From positions 21,453,825-21,517,824 of the forward strand of contig NC_049984.1 of assembly GCF_000003815.2 (NCBI RefSeq): a DNA stretch of 64,000 nt. The letters are read 5' to 3'. Numbering within the stretch: position 1 is the stretch's first letter; the number at the start of each line of letters is the position of its first letter. Position numbers and translations under genes: made by a program. The notes beneath the pieces are model-generated. The model saw only the letters and a list, made by a program, of their open reading frames with translations, was not told the DNA's origin and did no database searches. Positions 23,221 through 35,174 of this stretch are shown one piece after another. The DNA is from Branchiostoma floridae. Its lineage: Eukaryota; Chordata; Leptocardii; Amphioxiformes; Branchiostomatidae.

Positions 23221-23880
23221 TTTTAGACCAAAAATGTATATTTTGGCCCCAGTACCCTGGTATTACAACCAAATGACCTGAAATTTGGTATAGAAATGCC
23301 CTGGACATGTACACACATGGGTTGATAACTGGTTTGCCATATAATAGAACAAAATGCTTAATTTTGTGATTTTTTGGTGCCATTTTTGGCCCAAAAAATA
23401 CATTTTTGGCCCTTGTACCTTGGTTTTACAACTAAATGACCTGAAATTTGGTATAGGAATGACATGGACACATGCGCACATAGATTTAATAATAATATTG
23501 GCATACTGTGCAACAAAATGCTAAATTTTGGTCATATTCTTTTTACAAAAAGTACATTTTTGGCTCCTGTACCCTGGCTTTACAACTGAATGACCTAAAT
23601 TCGGTATAGGAATGCCCTGGACATATGCGCACATGGATTCAATAACACGTTTGTCATACAGTACTAGAAAATGCTGAATTTTGTGATTTTTTTTCCATTT
23701 TTTTACTAAAAAATACATTTTTGGCTCCTGTACCCTGGTTTTCTAACTAAATACCAGTAATCTGAAATTCGGTATGGGAGCGCCCTGGACATGGCTTTAA
23801 TAACACTTTTTGGCAATTTACAATTTACAAAAACACGTCATCTTTATTTAAACATCTGCTGCACCTCATTAAAAAAACCT
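23221..23880. repeat. Tandem array of ~160-bp degenerate units
   Basis: The phrase GTACCCTGG (or GTACCTTGG) starts units at 23252, 23415, 23569 and 23730, spacings of 163, 154 and 161 bp. Each unit has the order: GTACCCTGG, ACAAC-AAATGACCTGAAATT, GGTATAG, GCCCTGGACAT, and AACAAAATGC, followed by an A/T-rich 'CCAAAAA' stretch. The same unit in the same orientation forms the array at 61819-62340. Confidence 0.9.
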
Positions 23881-24495
23881 TTCGAGCATAACTTTATATC
23901 ACTTTTCTCACTAGAATATGGGTTATAGCATGTACGGGAATCAATAGAATATCTCTTACTTTGTGGGGGTTACAGAAGTCCAAGGGAGTTCAGGAGGTCA
24001 TTTGCTTGTAATGCCTAATAGGGCACATGCAGGTGCAAAGTACAGGGGCCAAAAATGTACTTTGGATAAAACAATGACCAAAATTACAACATTAAGCGTT
24101 TTGTTGAACTGTATGTAAAAAAGTGTTATAAAAGCAATTTCCAATGCGCTCCTATACCGAATTTCAGGTTATGTACTGAATGTAATACGTGTTATTGAAT
24201 CCATGTGCGCATATGTTCAGGGCATCGCTATACCGAATTACAGGTCATTCAGTTGTAAAGTCAGGGTACAGGAGCCAAAAATGTACTTTTTTGTAAAAAA
24301 AAACAAACCAAAAATTACAAAATTTAGCATTTTGTTGCACAGTATGCCAAAAGTGTTATTGAATCCATGTGCGCACGTGCCCAGGGCATTCCTATACCAA
24401 ATTTTAGGTCACTTGGTTGTTAACGGACCGTGGTGACCCCGAGAGTAAACCAATATTTCCATTTCAAGAAAATCGTAACCATAGTATTACTAGTA

Positions 24496-27400
24496 CACTA
24501 CCAAAAATGCCATTCTTATTAATCTTTGTGGAAGAAAAGTTATCTTCCACAAAGAAAATTATTCTCTGTGTGAGAAATTAAGAAAATAAGAACATGTCAG
24601 TTAGAAGGTTAAATTTTTCTTAGAATAATTTTCTCAGACCAAGCTGTTCTTTCTTAACGTTTTGGGACTAAAAACTCAAGATAAATTTTCTTGTGGCAAG
24701 AATGATTCTGTGGTAAATCATAGTTTCAAACCTATAAATGTTCTCTAAACTAAGAAAGATTATCTTATTCTAGAACAAAAATGAAATCTTATAGCAGGAA
24801 AACCTAGATTATGTTTCTTGAAAGGTTCTTGTAGCAAGAAAATCTTTCTCTCCTTAATAATCGATTTCTTGTTGCTTCTTGCACTAACCATATTATGCAT
24901 CTTGTATGAAGATTTAGATTCTTTCAACAAGAATAACCTTCCGTCCTTAAGAATAGATGTCTTAAACCAAATATATATTATCTTGTACAAAGATTAAGAT
25001 TCTGGTAGCAGGTCAAACCTAGAATCAATTTCTTGGAAGTTATTTGGAAGCAAGGAAACCCTTCTTTCCTAAAGAACTAAGTTACCAGTTAACAGAATAT
25101 GCGTCTTGTGCTAAGATTGAGGATCTTGCTCAAGAATTCCTTTCTAATCTTAAGACTGATACTCTTACTCTTAGACAGTGATTCTCTGTACAAGTCTGGA
25201 AATCTTGCACCAGGAATATTTTACTTGCACCAAGAATCAGCTTCTGCATGGTTTAAGAATTTCTTCCTTCCTAAAGACACACCAAGAAAATGTCTCTCGC
25301 ATTGAGATTCACTTTCTTGAACAATCATGCCTGCTGTCAAATACTTAAAAACAGAAAATCACTAAATAGTTAATAGCAACTACAAAAATGTTAGAGAAAG
25401 AAATCTCAACAAATTACTGTATAGTATAGGAATGTTTATTACCACATTCTTACATAAGACTTAAGAAGTATGATCACAATAGTAACAGTCTTTGAATGGA
25501 AATACTTTTATGATGACAGTACCAGACAAACATCAATAATTATGGTAGAATTTCCTATAGTATTAAAATAATATATAGCCAATAACCAATGAGCATATTA
25601 ATTCCTTTACATTCAAATTACCAATTATTTATCTTGATATACGTACAAGAAGAAAAGTCTCAAATTCATTACCCTTCTCAAAGAAGCATTTCAGCAATAT
25701 TACTGCATTACTTAAATGGCAGTGTAGCTGCTTTGTAGCGGAAAATGCTAAGGCCATAATTTATAAACTTAGATATAACTATTCCATATGGTTACAGAGT
25801 ATCCCATTCCAAAATAGAGCAAACCCTTGCAGTGAACTTTTCATTCTTGACATTTGTTATGGTCAAAACCTCCAGACACCTAGAGAAAAAGTTAAAGACC
25901 TTTGTTACTTCGTAGTTTTACACAAAACAACAAAAAAGGTATCAAGTAAAAAATGTTGAATAATATATATTAATTTCAGTAATACACTGTACTATATACG
26001 TATTCTTTAACCCACTGGTGACACCTATAGATATGTATGTTTACTTGATACCGTAATGAAATTTGTTTTTGAACCGAAATACAGCAGACTAACCCTGTGA
26101 TATGAAATGGAATCTCCCAACGATTATTTTGGTCAGACATACAATGTGCACATAGAATTTGGCAGCCAAAAGGTGGATATAGCTATGGAAACAACTCTTG
26201 CCTCTCCATATCTACTGCTTTGTCAAGATTCTGTGCCTTGTTGCTTTTGAACCCTATACTCTAAAGTCTATGCATGGACTTTTATCTTGAAGTATTTCAA
26301 GGTTGGGGAGGGGGGCACACTTACCTTACCCTTCATATCTGGTTCCCAGCTGTTTCCACTGCATAGTTGTTGATTTTTAGCAAATTGAACCCAGTCACCA
26401 GTGCCTCACATGATCATGGTCCCTTTTACCTTACTTTTGACTGTAAAACTGGCACGAGTCATCAATTGATACAAAGAGTAGTGAACTGAGCTGCTGCAAC
26501 TGTCACTCTGTTCAAAATGGAGATGGGGTAGCCCAACTGTACTCTGGGATACAGATCAACCAATCAGGGGTTCAGAAAAAGTCACATGACCAGAGAGGCT
26601 AGAAAAATAAGAAATGTTAAGAAATATTTTCTTATAACTGTTCCAAATAGAGATGGACCACCTGGGGTAGCCCTACAGTACTCTGAGATACAAATAAACC
26701 AATCAGGAGTTCAGAAAAAGTCACATGACAAGATAGGATAGAAAATCAATAAATGTTTTCTTGTTACCAAGACTGATTCTTAACAAAGACACCAAATGGG
26801 TTTTGATTTGAGGAAAGCAAAGTTTAACATAACTTTGAAATAAACATAGCTTGGCCACCAACAGAAATTTCAAAAGAAAGGTTACCATACTATTCAACTA
26901 AATGTTATATCTTGCAAGTACCTCTAGGTGCCATGAACCCCAAAAATTATCTTGTTTTTTATCTTGTTTATCAAGAAAGTTAACAAATATATTCTAGTAT
27001 ATCTTAAACATTACCAAGAAAAACAAGAAGCATCTTTCTTAAGCTTTTTGAATAAGGAAAACATAACATTAAAGAATTTTATGCTAGTTGTAACTTTTTG
27101 TTCTGATTTCTTGATTTTATAATTTTTCAAACCTATATGTGATCAAGTAGGTGAAGAAAAGAATTCTTATATCTTCTTAAACATAACCAAGAAAATCAAG
27201 AATTATCTTTCTTAAACTTTCTGCGATAAGGAAAATAAGAACATTTGTGAATTTTATGCTTGTCATATCTTGTTTTAGAGTTTCTGTTTTCTCTTTTTCT
27301 TAACATAATTTGATCAAGAAAGTGAAGAAAAAAGTTCTTGTATCTTCTTAATTGTTAGAAAGAAAAGCAAGAATCATCTTTCTCAAACTCCCCGGATAAG

Positions 27401-27771
27401 AAAATCAAGAAAAGTCAAGAATGTTCTTCTAGCAAACCAAGATTTTATGTAGAAATTGAAAAATGACAAGATTAAAGATCTTACGGTTAGAATCTATGGA
27501 ATACTCTGTTAGATATTAGAGAAAATGAATCTTATGGAAAGATTGAAAAATAGAGTTTTTCTTAAATTTCTAGAAAATTCTTGTTGGCAAGTATCTTAAT
27601 AGAAATACTTTCTTCACTTAAGAAAAAAAATAGAGAAAAAGTCTTTCTCCAAGAACTAACATACAGAGATTTTGCAGAGGGTTTCTTACTTTCCTTGAAT
27701 TTTCTTTACTGAAGAAAATCTTTCTCTTCATAAGATAACAAGAAAAATAAGAAAAAGCATTTTTGGTAGTG
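24496..27771. mobile_element. Non-autonomous CACTA-like (EnSpm/CMC-type) DNA transposon
   Basis: Perfect 15-bp terminal inverted repeats, CACTACCAAAAATGC at the left and GCATTTTTGGTAGTG at the right, are extended imperfectly by CTTATT-rich sequence. Each end is flanked by TA (24494-24495; 27772-27773). The empty site is represented by the related arm at about 23060, which lacks the insertion. Both subterminal regions are crowded with AAGAA/TTCTT motifs. The right side holds a roughly 172-bp tandem repeat (CAAGAA at 27024, 27197 and 27368), and the left side has a recurring 'TCTTGT...AAGATT.AGATTCT' block near 24895, 24980 and 25105. CACTA termini plus subterminal repeats are the hallmark of CACTA elements, where the repeats bind accessory transposase protein. 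There is no coding capacity across 3.3 kb. A TA duplication is shorter than the usual 3 bp, so a Mariner-type or other origin is the alternative. Confidence 0.65.
26518..26755. repeat. ~110-bp direct duplication inside the CACTA-like element
   Basis: Two diverged copies (about 26518-26620 and 26648-26755) share GAGATGG, GGGGTAGCCC, AACCAATCAGG-GTTCAGAAA and AAGTCACATGAC. Each contains an inverted-CCAAT-type sequence (CCAATCAG). Confidence 0.8.
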
Positions 27772-28962
27772 TATTCCTGGAAAAACAGTCAAAGCTTACC
27801 AAAAATCAATCTCAGTTTCATTTTATGTAGCAGAGAAACCTACCTATCAATTATAAAAGCAAGGTCGTTCGAGATTTTTTATAATTGCCTTTAAAATGAT
27901 TTTATTGAGTTTTGTTGGTAATTTTTAGACCAAAAATGTATATTTTGGCCCGAGTACCCTGGTATTACAACCAAATGACCTGAAATTTGGTATACAAATG
28001 GCCTAGACTTGTACACACATGGGTTGATAACTGGTTTGGCATACAATATGTGCGCATATGTCCAGGGCATTCCTATACCGAATTAGGTCATTCAGTTGTA
28101 AAGCCAGGGTACAGGAGCCAAAAATGTACTTTTTGTAAAAAAAAAACACAAAAAAATCACAAAATTTAGCATTTTGTTGCACAGTATGCCGATATTATTA
28201 TTAAATCTATGTGCGCATGTGTCCATGTCATTCCTATACCAAATTTCAGGTCATTTAGGTGTAAAACCAGGGTACAAGGGCCAAAAATGTACTTTTTGGG
28301 CCAAAAATGGCACCAAAAAATCACAAAATTAAGCATTTTGTTCTATTATATGGCAAACCAGTTATCAACCCATGTGTGTACATGTCCAGGGCATTTCTAT
28401 ACCATATTTCAGGTCATTTGGTTGTAATACCAGGGTACTGGGGCCAAAATATACATTTTTGGTCTAAAAATGACCAAAAAAAACTCAATAAAATCATTTT
28501 AAAGGCAATTATAAAAAAAATCTCGAACAACCCTGCTTTAATAAGTGATAGGTAGGTGTCTCTGCAACATAAAATGAAACTACTGGAAATATTGGTTTAC
28601 TCTCGGGGTCACCACGGTCCGTTCCGTAAGAGTCCCAATTTTTTTTTTACATATGATGTAAACAAAGGTCCAAACTATAACTGTGCCAAAAATCAAGCAA
28701 ATTGATTTGCCTTTTAATGAGCTAATGGTCAATGAAAATGGTCAAAAAATGGATTTTTGTCAATTTTGGAAATTCACGAAAACACATCACTTTTAAACAT
28801 CTGCTGCACCTCACTACAAAGAAAATTTCGAGCATCACTATATATCATTTTTCTTATTAGAATATGGGTAATAACATATGTGAGAATCAATAAAATATCT
28901 GTTAATTTGTGGGGGCTACAGGAGTCCAAAGAAGGTCTATTTTGTACGCGACTAAGGCCTTC

Positions 28963-29442
28963 CCTTGGTGAAAATCCGCCATTTTGAAAAATGGCCGTTG
29001 CCATGGCAACCGGTGACCGCAGATCTAAAACTTTGCCATTTTTGTAGGTTTGGACCAAGGCCCTACCACCACACAAAATTTAAGGAAAATGGATTTTTTT
29101 AGTTTGGCCACCCTATGCTTGGTTTTTACAGACAGGGACTCTTAAGTTTGCTGCTTCTTTGCTGTACTGGGATCTCCCAGTGCCCCCAAAATGTGGGAAG
29201 CCAGAAACGCCAATGTGCAACGATTACATGGCCCTTGCCATACCTGTAAATGTAACATAGACAATGCACTCAACATTAAAAGGAGGCACAAGCCGACAAT
29301 TATCAATATCGTTATGGTAATTTTCTCTCTTAAGATGTGATCAAATTACATTGCTGGCAACTAGCTTTTCATTTTATTCTACCACTTATTTAAGAAACTG
29401 ACAAACTACAAGGTCCCCGACAGTCACTTAGCACTATCTTAC
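28963..29442. other. No gene; flank of the palindrome
   Basis: Starts with short palindromes (GCCATTTTGAAAAATGGC at about 28979-28996). This flank is not present beyond the left arm, where the RTE tail abuts instead. No supported exon was seen; a minus-strand stretch after an acceptor-like TTTACAG (29246) is soon closed by a stop. Confidence 0.4.
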
Positions 29443-29559
29443 CTTCACATCTTCCTCATCGTCTCCCGTCACCCCAGAGTCAGATGAACTATTAAAGACA
29501 TTGCGGCGGCGTCTCCTGGGTGTTTCTGTCCAGGGCTCGGAATCCTGGGAGCACCATGC
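29443..29559 (-). CDS. Putative 117-bp exon, basic-acidic linker protein
   Basis: On the minus strand a 39-codon open segment (AWCSQDSEPWTETPRRRRRN to SSDSGVTGDDEEDVK) is bounded by a consensus acceptor (GGGGAATTACAG) and a consensus donor (AAG|GTAAGA). Length is a multiple of three. The Arg run followed by Ser/Asp/Glu-rich sequence looks like a disordered regulatory linker with casein-kinase-2-like sites. I do not recognise the protein. It may belong with the minus-strand exon at 30332-31090. Alternatively it comes from a transposon gene; nothing in it decides. Confidence 0.4.
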
Positions 29560-30331
29560 CTGTAATTCCCCGTTATCTTTTCTCTCTCTGACGGACAAAA
29601 TGATTTTACAAGTAATATATTTCTAGAAGAGTACTGTATCCTCGGCCATCTGTTGCTTTTACGTTTCACTGAATATGTGCCAGCAAGGTGATCCATGTTG
29701 TCCACGCCACCCTTGTCAGCAGTGAGTGATGCTTTGCGGTTTGTTAAGCTCTCAAGAATGAATATGTACCAGCATCAGGGGATGATTGGAATGTTGGCAA
29801 ATGTTATAATTCTGAAACATCTAATATCAATTACCCCCTAATTGGCAGAAGTTATCATGAAAAGAAGCTACTTTTGAGAGCCTGGCACTTCCATTTCAGA
29901 GAAGTCAGAACATGTGAAGGGCAATCCAGGGAGAATTTTCTTTATTCAAGTACAACCCCAGTCAAGAACTTTGATAACCTTTTTTTTTTTTAATTATGTC
30001 AGAAAGATCAATTTTACAAAATAAACTATACATGGCAATTACGGAGTAAGATCAATTGTGATTGTACATACCGTTCTGAGTGCTCTGATGCAGCCTCCAA
30101 TGAAAGCCTTTCTTCCTGCAGCCCTTTAGAATTTGCCAGGACATTTACCAGGATCCGTATGTAAAGTCAAGGTTAATCTAACCCTGACAGAGTGGACCAT
30201 CTTAAGAAAACCAAACAATATGCAATACAGGTGACACAAACCTATAGTTGCCAAGGCCGGCCAATGTTGACCTGGGTTCGTGAACCTAATCTGTGCGAAA
30301 ACGTGACATTCTGGCGCCTGACATGTTCTGT
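29560..30331. other. Putative intron/intergenic
   Basis: AT-rich with a T run at about 29981-29992; no recognisable coding. Confidence 0.35.
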
Positions 30332-31090
30332 CTACATGAAAGTCAAATCCATTTTCGTCGGTAAAATGAACCTGTTCTTGGGTTCACATGACGGCGCCAA
30401 GCCGTGAAAGCCCGTCACGTCTGGCTGTTTTCCTGTGCAAATCTCTCCAGTTGTACCCTGCTGCGGCTTGTAGAGTTTTGGGAGTGGAATACCCTTCATG
30501 GCACATTTGTCTACATTTTCCTCAGAATTTAGGGTTTTCAAAACCCTGCCTAAGTCTTGTAGTGGAGGCTGCTGCACTCTATTTCTATTTAGACAGAGGA
30601 AACTGCTGACTTCTGAGGGCCATAGTTCCCTCCACCTTGCGATTTGAATTAAGAAAGGAAATTGGGCTATAAAAAGCCTCGTCAGTTGGATAATTGCATT
30701 CAGGACATGCCACCGCTGACCCACAAAACCTAACCTGCTTGTACATGTGTCAGAATTGGAATCAGCGGCGAAAATTGGTGCTACTCTTTTGTTCTTACGC
30801 ACTACTTTCGAAGAGAACAGCTCTTTTACAGCTCTTATTAACCTACTACTGCTCATGTGCTCTCTCAGCTCCTCTGCTGATGCTTGGAATTCCTCCAACT
30901 TTTTGTGCTTCTCTCTTGTCGCCGCCTGTGTCAGATCATCTACCAGTTGTAGTGTAGTAGTTGCTTCAAACAGATCATCAGATCTATCAGCAACCCGTCT
31001 CAAATCTTGTAAGATGGAGTCGACACTTCTCCTCCCCCTTGATAATCCTTCCACGGTTGACTGTATGTTCCTTACCAACTGCCATAAATC
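30332..31090 (-). CDS. Putative exon(s) of unknown protein, coiled-coil N-terminal part
   Basis: The minus frame stays open for about 250 codons from an acceptor (GTGCTACAG at 31092/31091). The first part, from DLWQLVRNIQSTVEGLSRGR to REKHKKLEEFQASAEELREH, is helical with heptad leucines. The middle has FAADSNSDTCTSRLGFVGQR and LTRLFIAQFPFLIQIARWRE. The end reads PPLQDLGRVLKTLNSEENVD and IPLPKLYKPQQGTTGE. Such a long frame with coding-like composition is unlikely to be chance. The frame may include a retained intron (a donor-like AGTAG|GTTAAT at about 30851). No family is recognised. It could be a host gene or an unclassified transposon ORF. Confidence 0.4.
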   Translation of the reverse strand, partial: DLWQLVRNIQSTVEGLSRGRRSVDSILQDLRRVADRSDDLFEATTTLQLVDDLTQAATREKHKKLEEFQASAEELREHMSSSRLIRAVKELFSSKVVRKNKRVAPIFAADSNSDTCTSRLGFVGQRWHVLNAIIQLTRLFIAQFPFLIQIARWRELWPSEVSSFLCLNRNRVQQPPLQDLGRVLKTLNSEENVDKCAMKGIPLPKLYKPQQGTTGEICTGKQPDVTGFHGLAPSCEPKNRFILPTKMDLTFM

Positions 31091-31373
31091 CTGTAGCACA
31101 AAATGGCACCAAACAAAAAACCGTATGAATTAACTCAACACTATTACACAAATTAACTGCCACACAGGCTAATCAACAACAAGAAACAATGTCATACAAA
31201 CTACATCTCACAAAACAGTATCACACAGATTAGCGTCACATAAACCAGTCCAGCGTCATACAGACCATCACACAAACCATCGTCACACAGACCAGTGTCA
31301 CACAGACCAGCGTCGTAGACTCCCTTGAAGTCTTCGGACGGGACTGGGGTCGGGTGGGGGGGCGACGTTGGTT
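31091..31373. repeat. Degenerate 15-bp tandem repeat (about 31215-31318)
   Basis: Repeated CACACAGACCAG(C/T)GT units; on the minus strand they read as degenerate DxGLC repeats. The rest of the interval is non-coding. Confidence 0.6.
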
Positions 31374-31422
31374 CGATTTTCAACGTTGGCTATGGTCTCT
31401 TGTGTCGGGAAAGGGAGTTTTT
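31374..31422 (+). mobile_element. Left half of a palindromic element split by a LINE
   Basis: CGATTTTCAACGTTGGC... (31374-31420) is the reverse complement of 35751-35797, a 47-bp inverted repeat. The last 14 bases (31409-31422, GAAAGGGAGTTTTT) are also the left target duplication of the LINE that follows. Confidence 0.8.
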
Positions 31423-31586
31423 TTTTTTTAACTTTTCCATGTCCGCCACGGCACTTTATTTTATTTACTCAGCACTGTACAGGGAGCACAGGGACATAAA
31501 CGTGTTGTGTACATCATCGAGTAGCAATTGTCTCGGGTTATCTTTCCATCGTATCCAAGAAATATAAATTGAAAACTTGGCGATAG

Positions 31587-34500
31587 TCAACAATGTAATG
31601 TTACATTTGTTATGTTCCAACAGTACATTTTTAACAGATTGATTGTCTTCAGTATTATTAATCTACCCCAAAATTTCCTTAGTCTCGTGCATTCTAAAAA
31701 CATGTGTTCATAGTTTTCCAGCTTATTACAGATATCACAAAAAGGACTGTATACATTTCCAGACGTATCTCTTATTTTCCACTTGTTTAGGAGGTATCTG
31801 CAAGGAAGTATTTTATGGAGCAATTTGAAATTAAGTACGCGGAGCTTGTTGTATCTGATATAACATGTCTGGGACTCCCAGATGGCTTTCCAATCAAGAT
31901 TAGGGGTTACAGAATCCCAATATGCTTGGGCAGTAGGTCTTACAACATTTTCCATGAGACTAACAGAATACAAATATCTACTGTTAAGTGTATCAAGTGA
32001 AATCATGCTGGAATTGAACCATACACAAGTGCCATATAATGTTTCACGACCAGTACAATCGTTTTCATCAGTCCAGCTATAGCCTATAGCTCTTTTGACC
32101 TGCATAAATTCACTCATCCAGTTTCTTTTGTCACTTAGCCTTCTTAACAATATATCAGATGCTACATATTCAGAGTTTTCACATAAGTCATTTACATATA
32201 TCAATCCGCTCCTAATCCAGTGTTCAAAGAACAATGTGCTGTTATTAAGCTTGTAGTTTTTATTACACCAAATTATTTCTTGTCTTTGTCTTACAAAGTC
32301 TGTTTTTCCCCCTCCAAGTTCGTGCCAGGTCAAGACTACCTGTCTATAGAAGGGTGGGAGCACTCTAAGAGAAGGAGCATCTCCTCCTTTACAAAAATTG
32401 AAGCGGAAGAGAAGGAAATCTTTTCCGAAATGATTAATAAAGTGTAATGGTATAAGATGCCAGTGGCGCTCTTTAGTGTCATCGAGTGCCGACTGCATTA
32501 GTCTTTTAACCCACACAGCCTGTAGGCTACTGCGTTTTGAATATATATCAACCATTTTTAACCCTCCTTCTTGGTAATTTGAGTACAGCACTTTTCTTTT
32601 TATTTTGTCCGGTTTGCGGTTCCATAGAAAAGAGAAACATGCTTTTTCAATACGTTTTAAGGCCCAGTCAGGTGTTGAGATCATGGACATATTATAAATT
32701 AATTGAGAGATAGCTAATGTTTTTATAATCAGTACTTTACCATAAAGGGTTAATTTGCGACTAAGCCATTTTAGAAGCATATTTTCGAAGTTATCTATTT
32801 TTTTTTCCCAATTCAAAGTCTCACACTCTTCCTCTGACAGACCATAGTAAATTCCAAGGGATTTAATGGGTCTATTTGGCCAGTCGATTCCGAAGGGAGT
32901 GTCTCTTCGTCCTCGATTGGCCCCAATCCACATAGCTTCACACTTTCTACGATTCAGAGTAGGTCCAGCCACATTACTAAAGTCATCTACAATCTGTAAG
33001 GCATTTCTTATAGAATCATCTCCACAAAGAGTAAAAGTTGTATCATCTGCAACTTGACTTATCTTTAGTTCAAACATATTATCATTAATCTCGACATTAA
33101 TACCCTTGACTATGCGCGTTTGTCGAATTTTAGAAGCAAGAATTTCAACTACCAGGTTGAATAATAGGGCTGACAGAGGACATAATTTGAGGACAGTTTG
33201 AAATAAGCAGATTGCCAACCAGCATTTATGATACAACTCTCTATGTCAGTATACATGGAGGTAAATGTGGGTCCAAACCCAAACTTGTCTAAGGTTCTAA
33301 GCATAAAATTCCAGTTTACCGAATCAAAGGCTTTTTCAAAGTCTAGCCAGACGACTGCAGCAGGTATGTTGTAAAAATTGGAGTAGTAAATAATGTCCTG
33401 TATAAGTCTAACATTTTGTCCAATAAATCTGGACTTAATGTAGGCGGTTTGATCCTCAGAAATCAATTTTGGAAGAAAGTCCTGCAGTCGTTTTGCTAGG
33501 ACGACTGCTAATATCTGAAAATCAGTATTCAGCAAACTTACTGGTCTCCAGTTGGATAAGTCAGTCTTATCACCCTTTTTATAAATAAGTTTTAATAAGG
33601 CTCTCTTCTGTGTTACAGAAAGGCGTTTATTTTCTATCCCTTCTTTCAAGGATTCGAAGACCATGTCTCCTATTTCTTCCCAGAATTTCAGGTAGAATTC
33701 GGCTGGTAAGCCGTCAGTTCCGGGAGCTTTATTTTGCTTCATGTATTTCAAAGCTGAAAAACATTCGTTTTTTGTTATAGGATCATCAAGCAGAAGTCTG
33801 TCCTCATCCGAAAGAGAGAGTACATCAACCGACTCAAGAAACGTGTCGATTTGTTCGTCAGTAGCAGGATTATCACAACAATAAAGATTTTCATAGAAAG
33901 CTGATTTCAAATCTAAAATTTTAAACGGATTTGTTTCCACTCTGTTCTCATGCTTTAATCTAGTAATGGTGTTTTGTTTTGAACGGGAGCTCTCAAGAGA
34001 TAGGAAATATTTGTTGGATCTTTCCCCTTTTTCGATCCATTGTTCTCTAGATCTTACTTGTGCCCCTTTCGCTTTATATTCATATATAGTTTCTACTTTT
34101 GAATTAACCTGTGCATATACATCAAGAACATCTTTATCTAACGTCTCATCTATTTTCTTATCAAGTTCTGTTAACTGAGTTTCCAAGCGCACAAGGTCGT
34201 TATTCAGTTGGAATGCTTTTTGTCTAGAGAACTTATCCGTAAAGTCCTTAATCTTATTTTTGCAGATTTCCCAGAGCATTTGTTTCGATACATTATTGTC
34301 TTTAAACTCTTTAACGACATCAATAAGAGTGGACTTAACACCATTAACATAACAATCATCTGAAAGGTGTGAAGTATTGAAACGCCACACTCCGGGTCCT
34401 CTGGCAAAGTCTGTCAGTAATAACTTTAAAAATATCGCTTGATGATCAGTTTTTATAGAACAGCGTATGTCACATTTCACAACAGAATCAATAATTGACT

Positions 34501-35128
34501 TCTGAATTAGCCAAAAGTCTATTCTACTTGAAATTAAGTCTGGGTTCTTCCGCCTCCAGGTGAACTGCCTCACCTGGGGGTGGCGCTCCCGCCAGATATC
34601 CACGAGTTTTAGCTGTCTTTTAAATCTAATTAGTTCTTTTTCTCCTGCGCTAGGCGCCAGAGATTGTTTACTATTCCTATCCATAGCTGTGTTATTTACC
34701 ATATTAAAGTCCCCTCCAGCAATCAGATTATCGACATTGTTGTCATTAATCCAATCCCTTAGAGAGGTAAGGAAGGTTTGTTGCTCCTTCTTTTCAGTTG
34801 GTACATAAACATTAAGAATTGTAAGATCTTTTAACTTAATCAATAGTTTTCTACCATCATTTCCTTTGATTACATCTGTGACTTTCTTATCAATCTTCTT
34901 TTTACAAAGTATGGACACACCTCTACTATGAGAGTCGCCAAAACAATGGAATTGAGGTCCATTCCAATCTCTTTCTAAGACATCCATCTTATCTTCAGTG
35001 TAATAGGTTTCTTGTAAGAGAAAGATGTCTGCCTTCTGGCGTTCCAACCAATGGTAAAGGGTTGTACGTTTACTGTGGTTTCTAAGACCTCGAACATTAA
35101 GCGAGATAAAGGATAAGTTGGATGTCAT
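31587..35128 (-). pseudogene. Tx1/L1-type LINE ORF2: AP endonuclease + reverse transcriptase, one frameshift
   Basis: The start at 35128 gives SFISLNVRGLRNHSKRTTLY, the endonuclease N-terminus. LLQETYY (catalytic Glu), NVYVPTEKKE, AGGDFNMVNN and KTDHQAIFLKL follow within the first 240 residues. The RT region has MKQNKAPGTDGLPAEF, NWRPVSLLNTDFQIL and VVWLDFEKAFDSVNW. At about 33185-33175 the frame changes: YFKLS is followed directly by CPLSALLFNLVVE, so the usual GVRQG residues are missing and a net deletion of about 8 nt has shifted the frame. The second frame (to 31587) carries QVADDTTF, the catalytic aspartates (Val where Phe is usual), KSLGIYYG, and the C-terminal zinc-like FCDICNKLENYEHMFLEC. 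Length is about 1180 codons in all, normal for the group. The lesion sits in the RT active-site region, so the copy is inactive. Confidence 0.9.
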
Positions 35129-35174
35129 GTTGAGACAAAAAGAAACTCACAATCATAAGTCCATGAAGTTTAGC

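Larger units (their letters stand above)
22640..28962. repeat. 6.3-kb palindromic composite repeat
   Basis: The sequence starting GAAGGCCTTAGTCGCGTAC at 22640 is found in reverse complement ending at 28962. The arms (22640 to about 23620 and about 28045 to 28962) are nearly identical; short ORFs within them, such as 23201-23383 minus and 28307-28555 plus, differ by about one residue over their shared length. The left arm carries an extra 26-bp duplication (22795-22830), and the right arm lacks about 70 bp present in the left near 23040-23110. A second, inner inversion places 22650-22830 against 23845-23985. The middle holds further blocks in alternating orientation plus a nested 3276-bp element. 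No gene is encoded; only repeat-derived short ORFs occur. Confidence 0.85.
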
